Assembly (NCBI GenBank): GCA_947625885.1
Contig: CANQQA010000002.1
Coordinates: forward strand, 1 to 64,000
Direction: 5' to 3'
DNA length: 64,000 nt
Origin: an uncultured Bacteroidales bacterium
Lineage (GTDB): Bacteria > Bacteroidota > Bacteroidia > Bacteroidales > UBA11471
Shown: positions 28,108 to 37,282 of the stretch, piece by piece
Layout of the letters: every line of letters begins with the position of its first letter
Position numbering within the stretch: position 1 is the stretch's first letter
Notes under the pieces: model-generated
Seen by the model: the letters and a program-made list of their open reading frames with translations, nothing else
What the model was told of the DNA's origin: nothing
Databases searched by the model: none
Translations under genes and position numbers: made by a program

Positions 28108-28536
28108 TCATCGGTTTGTTGCCGCTGCGCGCGCATTCTCCAAAAACTCCTTTATCAACGGCAGGCACTCTTCGGCGGTGGCGGCGGTGCGACAGCGTTT
28201 TTCCAACGGGCACAGGTCGTCACCGCTGCGGTTTTTGATGAAGTCGGTTTCCTCTCCGAAAGTTATGGATATGCCGGCGGCTTGCAGCAATTTGCGAGCC
28301 GGGCGGCTGATGAGGTCGGTGCTTACGGCTTTTACCTTACCCACAGTCATCAGGGCGGCAGCGGCTTTTCCCACCACTTTGTCGGCAACTTCGGAATGAT
28401 ACAGAAACGCCGGCTCCTCCTGCAACAGCGTGTAGAGGTCGCTGACGCCGCGACCGGTAAAGACGCGGATTACCCCTTCGTGGCGTATCACGCAGGAAAA
28501 ATTCCCGTCGTGGAGCAGTTGCACAAGTCGTTTCAT
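28108..28536 (-). CDS. DUF1893-family protein
   Basis: MKRLVQLLHDGNFSCVIRHEGVIRVFTGRGVSDLYTLLQ...ADKVVGKAAAALM; start at 28536, five nt downstream of the AKR stop. Confidence 0.75.
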   Translation of the reverse strand: MKRLVQLLHDGNFSCVIRHEGVIRVFTGRGVSDLYTLLQEEPAFLYHSEVADKVVGKAAAALMTVGKVKAVSTDLISRPARKLLQAAGISITFGEETDFIKNRSGDDLCPLEKRCRTAATAEECLPLIKEFLENARAAATNR

Positions 28537-28541
28537 TCTTC

Positions 28542-29927
28542 TTAAAATTCTTTGTTCTGTTTGAGCGTTTCGACGAAGGCGTCGATGCGCTGCATCTCTT
28601 TGGGTATGTTGATGTTTTGCGGACAGTGTACGACGCACTGGTTGCACCCGATACAGTGGTCGGCTTGCCGCAGGCGGGGCACCGAGCGGTCGTAGCCCAC
28701 GAGGAATGCCCGTCGTGCCGTACGGTAATTCGCCGCTTGCGACGATGCGGGCATATTGCCTTCGTTGATGCACTTGTTGTAGTGGAGCAAGATACCCGGT
28801 ATGTCCAGTCCGTAGGGGCAGGGCATACAGTATTTGCAGTCGTTGCAGGGTATGGTCGGGTATCGCAGCATCGCCTGCGCCGTTTCTTCGAGAAACGCCT
28901 TGTCGCTGTCGGTAAGCGGTACGAGCGGCGAGAAAGTGCGCACGTTGTCTTGCAGATGTTCCATGTAGGTCATGCCGCTCAATACGGTCAATACCCCTTC
29001 CGGCGAGCCGGCGAAGCGGAATGCCCACGAAGCGACGCTTGCGTCGGGGTCCCGCTGTTTCAGTTTGGCGACGATGTGGTCGTGTACTTTCGAGAGCCGA
29101 CCGCCTAACAGCGGTTCCATAATGACGGCGGGAATGCCCCGCTTTTCAAGTTCGCCGTACAGATACTCCGCATCGGTGTTGCGGGTGTTTACCTCTTTGG
29201 CGTGTTTCCAATCGACGTAATTGAGCTGTATTTGCACGAAGTCCCACTTTATTTCGTCGTGGCGAGAAAGCAGATAGTCGAACACTTTGATGTCGCCGTG
29301 GTAGGAAAATCCGAGATTGCGAATGCGACCGGCTTCACGCTCGGCAAGCAGGAAGTCGAGCATTCCGTTTTTCGTGTAGCGGTTGTCGAAAGACTCCATG
29401 CCGCCCATGCCTACGCCGTGCAGCAGCAGGTAGTCGATATAGTCGGTCTGCAACTCCTCGAACGATTTGCGGTACATGGCTGTCGATGCCTCGCGGCTCC
29501 ATGTGGAAGAAGAGAAGTTCGACAGTTTGGTGGCGATGTAATAGCTGTTGCGCGGGTAGCGGCTCAGGGCGATGCCCGTTGCCCGCTCCGAAAATCCGCG
29601 ACAGTAGGCGGGCGATGTATCGAAGTAATTGACGCCGTGCGCTATGGCATAATCGACCAAGCGGTTTACCGCCTCTTGGTCGATTTCGTGCTTGTGTTCT
29701 CCCGAAGAAATTTCAGGCCAGCGCATACAGCCGTAACCCAGCAGCGACACCTTGTCGCCCGTGTGCGGATTGGTGCGGTAGGTCATGCTGCCCTCCGGTA
29801 CGGAACCGTCGGCGTTGCCCGACGGATTGCCGGCATGGCAGCCGTAGAGTGCCGCCGTTGCCGCGCCTGCTCCCAGCACTTTCAAAAAGTCCCGACGATT
29901 CAGATCTGTTTTCGAATGTTTATCCAT
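28542..29927 (-). CDS. Tat-exported aldo/keto reductase with C-terminal 4Fe-4S motifs (putative lipoprotein)
   Basis: NRRDFLKVLGAGAATAALYGC (Tat motif plus lipobox-like Cys); AKR domain; CNDCKYCMPCPYG and CIGCNQCVVHCP. Confidence 0.9.
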   Translation of the reverse strand: MDKHSKTDLNRRDFLKVLGAGAATAALYGCHAGNPSGNADGSVPEGSMTYRTNPHTGDKVSLLGYGCMRWPEISSGEHKHEIDQEAVNRLVDYAIAHGVNYFDTSPAYCRGFSERATGIALSRYPRNSYYIATKLSNFSSSTWSREASTAMYRKSFEELQTDYIDYLLLHGVGMGGMESFDNRYTKNGMLDFLLAEREAGRIRNLGFSYHGDIKVFDYLLSRHDEIKWDFVQIQLNYVDWKHAKEVNTRNTDAEYLYGELEKRGIPAVIMEPLLGGRLSKVHDHIVAKLKQRDPDASVASWAFRFAGSPEGVLTVLSGMTYMEHLQDNVRTFSPLVPLTDSDKAFLEETAQAMLRYPTIPCNDCKYCMPCPYGLDIPGILLHYNKCINEGNMPASSQAANYRTARRAFLVGYDRSVPRLRQADHCIGCNQCVVHCPQNINIPKEMQRIDAFVETLKQNKEF

Positions 29928-29942
29928 AAGAGCGCGATTTTC

Positions 29943-31412
29943 TTAAATGATACGATGCTGCTCGTGTCCCTCCACATAAATGGCGCTGAACGGACGGGCG
30001 GGGCAGAGGTTTTCGCACGCGCCGCAGCCGATGCAGCGTTCCTCATTGACGACCGGTATTTTGAGGTCGCCGCCCTTGCCGGAATCCACCATTTGTATGG
30101 CGCCGGCTGGACAGTGGCGGGCGCAGTTTCCGCACGTTACGCCGTCGGTGAGCGGTATGCAGTTTTCTTTTATCCACACGGCATGACCTATCTGCACCGC
30201 CGATTTTTCGGCGACGGTGAGCGGTTTTATGGCACCGGCGGGGCACACGTCCGAACACTTCGTGCATTCGGGACGGCAATACCCGCGTTCGTACGACGAT
30301 TCGGGCTGCATGAATGTCGCCAACTCATGCGACGGACGCAGCACCTGCGTCGGGCACACCGATACGCACAACTGGCACGCTGTGCAGTGCTGCGCCATTT
30401 GGCGCAGGCTTCCGGCTCCGGGCGGTACGATGGGCGTATGACGTTTCGGCGATTTCTTGTCGGCAATGGCAGCAAGTCCGCCATCGACCGTTTTTTCCTG
30501 TGCTTCGACGACGCCGGCTGCCAGCAAACCGGCTGCCACCAAGAAGTGGCGGCGCCCCGTCTCCGGATTTTCCGTCGCGGCGTCATTCGTTCTTTTCCGA
30601 TAGGGGGCATACGAAATAGCGTGTTGCTTGCATTTCTCCAAGCAGTCCATACACGCGACGCAGCGGCTGTAATCAATTTTATGCGCTTTGCTGTCGATGC
30701 ACGACGCTTTGCAGTTGCGTGCGCATTTGCCGCAGCCGTTGCATTTCGTCGTGTCGATGACGGGGCGCAGCCACGCATAGCGCGATACGAATCCCAGCAC
30801 CGTGCCTACCGGACAGATGGTGTTGCAATAGGTGCGTCCGTTGCGCCACGCCAGCACGGCAAGTATGACGAAAGTCACAGCGGCGACGGCGAACGTAGAA
30901 ATGCTTTTCACCCACACGTCGGTCGGGTAGAACAGATAGCTGTCGAAGCGCTCGGCGGCATAGGCGAGCAAGTTGTTTCCCCATTGGTAAATCGGCGCGA
31001 AAAGGTTGGAGGCGATGCGTCCGTAAGCGCTGTACGGTGCCAGCAGTGCCACTATCGACGATATGCCGCCGATGAGGGCGGCAATGAATACCGCCAGCAC
31101 CCCGTAGCGCAACCATGACAGGGCGCGAGAGTAGCGGAAGCGGTTTTTCTTCCGTTTGCCGGCAATCCACGAAATGCCGTCTTGCAGCACGCCCAGCGGG
31201 CATATCACCGAGCAGTACACCCGTCCGAGCAGCAGCGTCAGCACGAGAAGCACCGCCACGACAGCGACGTTCAGGGAGAGCAGCGCCGGCAGGAATTGGA
31301 TTTTCGCCAGCCAGCCGAACCATGCGTGCAGCGTTCCCGTGAAGTCGAGAAACAACAGCGTGATAAGTCCGAAACAGAGCACGGCGGCGACGATTCGTAT
31401 TTTTCGCAACAT
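29943..31412 (-). CDS. NapH/polyferredoxin-like 4Fe-4S membrane protein with internal Tat motif
   Basis: Four N-terminal TM segments, several CxxCxxCxxxC motifs, internal TGRRHFLVAAGLLAAGVVEAQ. Confidence 0.88.
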   Translation of the reverse strand: MLRKIRIVAAVLCFGLITLLFLDFTGTLHAWFGWLAKIQFLPALLSLNVAVVAVLLVLTLLLGRVYCSVICPLGVLQDGISWIAGKRKKNRFRYSRALSWLRYGVLAVFIAALIGGISSIVALLAPYSAYGRIASNLFAPIYQWGNNLLAYAAERFDSYLFYPTDVWVKSISTFAVAAVTFVILAVLAWRNGRTYCNTICPVGTVLGFVSRYAWLRPVIDTTKCNGCGKCARNCKASCIDSKAHKIDYSRCVACMDCLEKCKQHAISYAPYRKRTNDAATENPETGRRHFLVAAGLLAAGVVEAQEKTVDGGLAAIADKKSPKRHTPIVPPGAGSLRQMAQHCTACQLCVSVCPTQVLRPSHELATFMQPESSYERGYCRPECTKCSDVCPAGAIKPLTVAEKSAVQIGHAVWIKENCIPLTDGVTCGNCARHCPAGAIQMVDSGKGGDLKIPVVNEERCIGCGACENLCPARPFSAIYVEGHEQHRII

Positions 31413-31434
31413 ATTTTTGTATCTTATTCTCTTG

Positions 31435-31442
31435 CAAAAGTA
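31435..31442 (-). promoter_or_regulatory. -7 box of the polyferredoxin/AKR/DUF1893 operon
   Basis: CAAAAGTA (TACTTTTG on the minus strand) upstream of the start at 31412. Confidence 0.55.
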
Positions 31443-31463
31443 TAGTTTTTGGCAGGAGCGGTT

Positions 31464-31477
31464 GTAATATAAATTAC
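31464..31477. promoter_or_regulatory. Candidate Crp/Fnr-type dyad
   Basis: GTAAT-N4-ATTAC centred about 32 bp upstream of the -7 box centre. Confidence 0.4.
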
Positions 31478-31518
31478 GGTTGTTTATACCAATATTACGG
31501 AATTTTTATGATTCCGGA

Positions 31519-32838
31519 TTATTGCAGATATTCCGTGATTTTTCCGCTGATTTGCAGCAGCGAGATTTCACAGAGTTTCGTGTCGTATTCGGCGGAAAGT
31601 ATGCGCTCTTCGGCGTCTAACAGGCTTTTTTGCGCCTCCCGCAGCTCGATGCCCGAAAGGTTGCCGAGAATGTAGCGTTCGCGGGCGATTGTGTAGTTCT
31701 GTTTGGCGGCGGTGAGATTTTCCCGTTCGAGATTCAGAATTTCGATGTTGTTCCGGTACGACTGCCACAGGTTGTTGATGTCGGCACTGAGCGATTGCGT
31801 CAATTCCATTTGTGCCAGTTTGGCGTTTTCGATGGCGATGCGGGCATTCCGTCGTTCACTCCGGCGGCTGCCGTCGAAAAGGTTGAAACCCACCGTCGCG
31901 CCGAAACTCAATCCCAAATTGTTGCGCCGGCTGTACGTCGGGTTGGAAGTGGTGTTGTAGGTATTCAGCGTGTAGCCGTATCCTGCATTCAGCCGTATGT
32001 AGGGATAGTTGCGCGACAGGATTTTTTTCTTGTCCAATTCCGCCAGCGTTTTGTCCTGCTCCGATTTCAGCAAAGAGGCATTGGTTTGGAGGGTCGATGC
32101 CCACAATTCGTCGAATACCAGCAGCGTATTGACGTCGATGACCGAGTCCGAAACCGAAATGGGGCTGTTCATATCGTCGAGCGACATCAGTTCGTTAAGG
32201 CGTATGCGCGACGAGTGCAGTGTTTCTATCTGCTTCATGTATTGCGTGCTGTCGGCATTGAAATCGACCCGAGCCTGCAACAGGTCGAGCCGCGAGAAGT
32301 TGCCGATTTGGTAGCGTTCCTCCACGATGCGCAGACGCTCTTTCGAGAGCGATACGGCATACCGGAAGTTTTCCAGCCGCAGCTTTTGTTGTATGAAGTT
32401 GTAATATTCGGCAGTCAATTCGGCGATGAAATCTTCGATAGCGATGCGGGTTTGCGTCTCGCCCTGCTTCTCCAATTCTTTCAAGCGTTGGTAATCGGCG
32501 ATGATGTTGAATCCGTCGAAAACCGTCCAGTTCATGTTGATGCCGACATTCACGTTTTGGTCGAAGATGCCGTTTTTCCGCTCATTGCTGTTTCCGTCGC
32601 GTCCGATGGAGTTGCGGTGGTCGAGCGAGCCTCCGTAACCTGCACTCAGGTCGAGCGTAGGCCACATCTCCGCATTACTGCGGGTCGCATTGTTTTTGCT
32701 CATCGCTTCTTCGTTGCGCACGATGCGCAGGGAGTAGTTGTTTTCAAGTCCTGTTTCAAGACAGGAGCGCAGGGTGTAGGTCTGCCCTTGTACGGCAAGC
32801 GGCAGACAGCAAAACAGGAATGATGCTATTTTTTTCAT
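31519..32838 (-). CDS. TolC-family outer membrane efflux protein
   Basis: Signal peptide MKKIASFLFCCLPLAVQGQ; TolC coiled-coil pattern; ATGA overlap with the RND gene. Confidence 0.92.
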   Translation of the reverse strand: MKKIASFLFCCLPLAVQGQTYTLRSCLETGLENNYSLRIVRNEEAMSKNNATRSNAEMWPTLDLSAGYGGSLDHRNSIGRDGNSNERKNGIFDQNVNVGINMNWTVFDGFNIIADYQRLKELEKQGETQTRIAIEDFIAELTAEYYNFIQQKLRLENFRYAVSLSKERLRIVEERYQIGNFSRLDLLQARVDFNADSTQYMKQIETLHSSRIRLNELMSLDDMNSPISVSDSVIDVNTLLVFDELWASTLQTNASLLKSEQDKTLAELDKKKILSRNYPYIRLNAGYGYTLNTYNTTSNPTYSRRNNLGLSFGATVGFNLFDGSRRSERRNARIAIENAKLAQMELTQSLSADINNLWQSYRNNIEILNLERENLTAAKQNYTIARERYILGNLSGIELREAQKSLLDAEERILSAEYDTKLCEISLLQISGKITEYLQ

Positions 32839-35800
32839 GCTTTTCGGGAATGAATGCGGTCGGTGGAAATGTAAGTGTAGATAGCCGGCACGATGAACAT
32901 GGTGAACACGGTGGAGATGAGCATTCCGCCCACGACTGCCACGCCCATGGCGATGCGTCCGTTTGCACCTTCGCCCGAAGCGAATGCCAGCGGCAGCAAG
33001 CCCAGAATCGTCGAAACGCTGGTCATCAGAATGGGGCGAAGCCGCTGCACGGCAGCTTCGCGTATGGCGGTGAGTTTGTCCATGCCCGCCTCTTGTTTCT
33101 GGTTGGCGAACTCGACGATGAGGATTCCGTTCTTGGCTACCAGACCGATAAGCATAATGATGCCTATCTGGCTGAAAATGTTCATCGTCTGTCCGCTGCA
33201 TTGCATGAATATCAACGCTCCGCATACTGCCAGCGGTACGGTGAGCATGATGATGAACGGGTCTTTGAAGCTCTCGAACTGCGCTGCCAGAATCAGGTAG
33301 ATGAGCACGAGGGCGAGTATGAAGGCGAACATCAGGCTCGACGAACTTTCGCGATACTCTTTCGAGTCGCCCGACAACGCCGTGCGGAATGTTTCGTCCA
33401 GCGTTTCGGCAGCGATTTTATCCATTTCGTCCAGTCCCTGTCCGATAGTCTTCCCTTCGGCAAGTCCTGCCGAAACGGTTGCCGACACGAAGCGGTTGTA
33501 ACGGTAAAGCTGCGGCGGTGCAATGCTCTCTATCAATTCCACGAGGTTGTCCATCTGTATCATTTCGCCGTTGCTGTTGCGGATATAAATCGAACGCAGG
33601 TCGATAGGTTTGTTGCGTTGCTGCCGGTTTATTTCGCCCACGATTTCGTACTGTTTGCCATTCATGTAGAAATAGCCCATGCGCTGTCCGCTCAATCCGT
33701 ATTGCAGTGTTTGGGCGATGCTTTGCGTCGTAACGCCCATGACGTTAGCTTTTTCCCGATTGATAGCGATGCGCGTTTCGGGTTTGCTGAATTTCAGATT
33801 GACGTCCGCCATTTGGAATACGGGATTTTCATAGACTTTCGCCATGAACACGGGAAGTATCTTTTCCAGCTTTTCGATGTTGGTGGCTTGTATCACATAT
33901 TGTATGGGCATGCCGCCGCGTCGTGCGCCGAACGTCGTCTGCTGCTGCACGAAAGCGCGCGCTTTCGTTTCTTTTTGCACGGCGCGCGACAGCTTCTCCG
34001 CCACCTCCATTTGCGAATAGTTGCGGTCTTTGATGTCTTTGAGCATGATTTGTATGTTGCCGCTTCCGCTCGATACGCGGGCGGTTATCGCCTCGGCGTC
34101 GGGCATGATAGAATCGGCAAGCAGATTTATCTTTTCGGTATAGTCGCGCATGTATTCATACGTTACCCCTTCGGCACCGCGCGTGTTTATGGAGATACTC
34201 GAACGATCTTCCAGCGGCGCCATTTCGGCAGGAATGTTCGTCCAAAGGAATACGATAGCGACCACCGTAATCAAGATGAACGGTATCGCTATGTAACGTA
34301 CGCGCAAAAATGCCTCCAATCCCTTTTTGTAATAGCGGTTCATGCCGTCGAAGAAAGGCTCCGTTTTGCGGTAAAACCAGTTTTTCTTTTCCCGTTTCAC
34401 CAGCAGCTTGGTCGCCAGCATGGGCGTGAACGTGAGGGCGGCGAACGAGGATATGATGACGGCGCCCGACACGACGATACTGAACTCGCGGAACAGCCGC
34501 CCTGTCATGCCCTCCATGAACACGATAGGGAAAAATACGGCGACGAGCGTGATAGTCGTCGATATGACGGCGAAAAATATCTCTTTGGAACCTTCGATGC
34601 CCGCCTCTTTGGGATTCATGCCGCGCTCGATGCGTATGTAGATGTTTTCCGTCATCACGATAGCGTCGTCCACCACCAAACCCACCGCCAGCACCACCGC
34701 CAGCATCGAGAGTACGTTGATAGAGAATCCGGCTAAATACATGACGAAGAACGAACCGATAAGCGACACCGGTATCACGATGCAGGGAATCAGGGTTACG
34801 CGCCAGTCGCGCAGGAAGAGGAAGATGATGATGATAACGAGAATGAAGGCTTCATACACCGTATTTCCCACCTCCGCTATCGATGCCCGAATAAATTTCG
34901 TGTTATCGAAACCGTAGCTGTATTTCACATCGTCGGGCAGGTCTTTTTTCATCATCTCCATGCGCTCGTACACGGCGTCGGCTATTTCTATGTGGTTGGC
35001 TCCCGGCTGCGGTATTACCACGACGCCTATCATGGGCACGCCGTTCATTTTCATGTAGCTTTTCAGGTCGCGGGCTTCGAGCTCGGCGTGTCCTATATCG
35101 CTGAATCGCACGATGCGGTTGTTGTCCGATTTGATAATCAAGTTATTGAATTCTTCCGTTGTGTGCATCAGACCCAACGTGCGAATGGAGAGTTCCGTCG
35201 TGTTGCCCTCGATGCTGCCCGACGGCAGTTCCACATTCTCTTTGTCGATAGCGTTTTTCACGTCCATCGGCGTGATGCCGTAGCCCGACATTTTCACGGG
35301 GTCGAGCCACAGGCGCATGGCATATTTTTTCTCGCCCCAAATGGAAACGCCGCTCACGTCGGAAATCGTTTGCAGCTGCTCTTTCACCGTGAGGTCGGCT
35401 ATTTCGCTCAATTCCAGCAGCGAACGTTTGTCGCTCTGTATGGCGACCATGAGTATGGGCATGGCGTCGGCATCGGCTTTCGACACCGTAGGCGGGTCGC
35501 AGTCGCGCGGCAGGTAGCGTTGTGCCCGCGACACTTTGTCGCGCACGTCGTTGGCTGCCGTTTCGAGATCGACCGACAATTCAAACTCCACCGTGATGCG
35601 GCTTTGCCCCTGACTGCTGACGCTCGACAGCGAGCGGATTCCCGGAATACCGTTGATGTTTTGTTCGAGCGGCTCGGTAATCTGGTTTTCGATGACGTCG
35701 GCATTGGCGCCCGGATAGGAGCAGGTTACCGAAATAATGGGGTTGTCGACCGACGGATATTCCCGCACGCCGAGACTCGTGTAGCCGATGAAACCGAACA

Positions 35801-35867
35801 GCAGAATGATTAAGGTAAGTACCGTTGCGAGTACGGGGCGCTTGATGCTTAACTCCGAAATATTCAT
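32835..35867 (-). CDS. RND-family efflux permease (AcrB-like)
   Basis: MNISELSIKRPVLATVLTLIILLFGFIGY...; AVVLAVGLVVDDAIVMTENI; true start MNISEL at 35867. Confidence 0.96.
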   Translation of the reverse strand: MNISELSIKRPVLATVLTLIILLFGFIGYTSLGVREYPSVDNPIISVTCSYPGANADVIENQITEPLEQNINGIPGIRSLSSVSSQGQSRITVEFELSVDLETAANDVRDKVSRAQRYLPRDCDPPTVSKADADAMPILMVAIQSDKRSLLELSEIADLTVKEQLQTISDVSGVSIWGEKKYAMRLWLDPVKMSGYGITPMDVKNAIDKENVELPSGSIEGNTTELSIRTLGLMHTTEEFNNLIIKSDNNRIVRFSDIGHAELEARDLKSYMKMNGVPMIGVVVIPQPGANHIEIADAVYERMEMMKKDLPDDVKYSYGFDNTKFIRASIAEVGNTVYEAFILVIIIIFLFLRDWRVTLIPCIVIPVSLIGSFFVMYLAGFSINVLSMLAVVLAVGLVVDDAIVMTENIYIRIERGMNPKEAGIEGSKEIFFAVISTTITLVAVFFPIVFMEGMTGRLFREFSIVVSGAVIISSFAALTFTPMLATKLLVKREKKNWFYRKTEPFFDGMNRYYKKGLEAFLRVRYIAIPFILITVVAIVFLWTNIPAEMAPLEDRSSISINTRGAEGVTYEYMRDYTEKINLLADSIMPDAEAITARVSSGSGNIQIMLKDIKDRNYSQMEVAEKLSRAVQKETKARAFVQQQTTFGARRGGMPIQYVIQATNIEKLEKILPVFMAKVYENPVFQMADVNLKFSKPETRIAINREKANVMGVTTQSIAQTLQYGLSGQRMGYFYMNGKQYEIVGEINRQQRNKPIDLRSIYIRNSNGEMIQMDNLVELIESIAPPQLYRYNRFVSATVSAGLAEGKTIGQGLDEMDKIAAETLDETFRTALSGDSKEYRESSSSLMFAFILALVLIYLILAAQFESFKDPFIIMLTVPLAVCGALIFMQCSGQTMNIFSQIGIIMLIGLVAKNGILIVEFANQKQEAGMDKLTAIREAAVQRLRPILMTSVSTILGLLPLAFASGEGANGRIAMGVAVVGGMLISTVFTMFIVPAIYTYISTDRIHSRKA

Positions 35868-35880
35868 ATCCGTCCCGCTT

Positions 35881-36972
35881 TTAGTCCTCGAAATATTGTA
35901 TGGTAACGGGCAGTCCCGTGCGCAGTTGCAGCGTGCCCGAAGTGATAATCGTATCGCCCGCATTCAAGCCTTTCACCACCTGCACTTTCGATTCGGTGCG
36001 CAGCCCCTTGCTGATAGTTACCGGCTCGGCTTTTCCCGACTTATACAGAAATACTTTGTCGATGCCCATTTCTGCCACGATGGCTTCCGACGGTACGGCA
36101 ATGGCTTTTTTTATTTCCCGTGTTTTCAGGTGTATGTTGGCAAACCTGCCGGGCAGCAGTTCGCCGTAAGTGTTCGGGTAAATGGCGCGCATGGAGAAAG
36201 TGTGCGTTTCGAGATCGACCCGCGACTCGGTGGCATACACTTTGGCTTTGAACGGTTGCAGGTGCCCGTCTATCATAAATTCGAGATTCGTTCCGTATTT
36301 GATTTCTTTGGCGTACCGTTCGGGCACGGAAAATTCTATTTTCAACGGAGCTATTTTGGTCAAGGTGGCGACGGGGGTCGAAGGGGTGGCGTATGCGCCT
36401 TCGCTCACCTGCCGCAGTCCGATTACGCCGTCGAAAGGCGCGTGCAGTTCGGTCAGTGCGATGTTGGCTTTCACGGCGTCGATTTCGGCTTGCAGCGTGG
36501 CGAGGTCGGTCTGTACCTGTTCGTAAGCCTCTTTGCTGACTGCCTCTTTTTCGAGCAGGGCGTTCTGTCTGTACACGCGGTCTTCGGCGAGTTGCAACTG
36601 CACTTCCAGTTTGCGCAATTGGGCTTGCAAGGTGGCGTCGTTTACTTTGGCGAGTATGTCGCCTTTGCTCACCGGTGTGCCTTCTTCAAAATTGATTTCC
36701 GTTATTTTTCCGGAAGTTTCGAACGAGAGTTCCACTTCTTCGTCGGGCAGCAGATACCCGCTCGTAACGATTTCTTCGGTAAGCGGTTCTTCTTTGAGAA
36801 TCAATGCGGTAACGCTCAATATGCGTTTCGAGTTGTTCGGTTGCGGAGCAGGCTGCTCTTGTGCCGTTTCATTTTCTCCGGAAAAAAAGAGGTTGTAAAT
36901 TTTGACGGCGCCGAAAATGATACCCGCAGCTACGACCACGAAGATACAGCGTTTCAAAGCAATTCTTTTCAT
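35881..36972 (-). CDS. RND efflux periplasmic adaptor (membrane fusion protein)
   Basis: VEEGTPVSKGDILAKVND-type lipoyl/hairpin region; LRQVSEGAYATPSTPVATLTKIAPLKIEFSVPE. Confidence 0.93.
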   Translation of the reverse strand: MKRIALKRCIFVVVAAGIIFGAVKIYNLFFSGENETAQEQPAPQPNNSKRILSVTALILKEEPLTEEIVTSGYLLPDEEVELSFETSGKITEINFEEGTPVSKGDILAKVNDATLQAQLRKLEVQLQLAEDRVYRQNALLEKEAVSKEAYEQVQTDLATLQAEIDAVKANIALTELHAPFDGVIGLRQVSEGAYATPSTPVATLTKIAPLKIEFSVPERYAKEIKYGTNLEFMIDGHLQPFKAKVYATESRVDLETHTFSMRAIYPNTYGELLPGRFANIHLKTREIKKAIAVPSEAIVAEMGIDKVFLYKSGKAEPVTISKGLRTESKVQVVKGLNAGDTIITSGTLQLRTGLPVTIQYFED

Positions 36973-37218
36973 GTTTGTTTACATTCAGGTGTCCGGACGA
37001 TACGGCGGATTTTTTCGATTTCGCCGATAACTTCCGAATCATGTTTCTATTTCTTTTCAAAGGTAAAAAAATTTCTGCTTTTTTAGGGAAAATGTGCTAT
37101 TGTTTTAGAATTATATAGATTCTTTTTAAGGATATTAAAGAACAACGCGACAGAGTTTTTCAAAATGTTAAACGATAGAGCGGAAACGATTTCGTTTTTC
37201 CGTATTTCCGAGAGTCGG

Positions 37219-37249
37219 TTGCATGGCAGACGATAAATCCGTATATTTG
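37219..37249 (+). promoter_or_regulatory. Bacteroidota-type promoter of the first LRR gene
   Basis: TTG (37219-37221), 20 nt spacer, TATATTTG (37242-37249). Confidence 0.6.
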
Positions 37250-37282
37250 CAAAAACGTTTTCCCGAACGTTCGACTTTTGAA

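Noticed and set aside
32820-34736. 638-aa plus-strand ORF opposite the RND permease
   Set aside because: Antisense shadow of the conserved AcrB-like gene.
36995-37140. AT-rich partial dyads (agaat...attct) upstream of the first LRR gene
   Set aside because: Short and in AT-rich sequence, so not distinguishable from chance.
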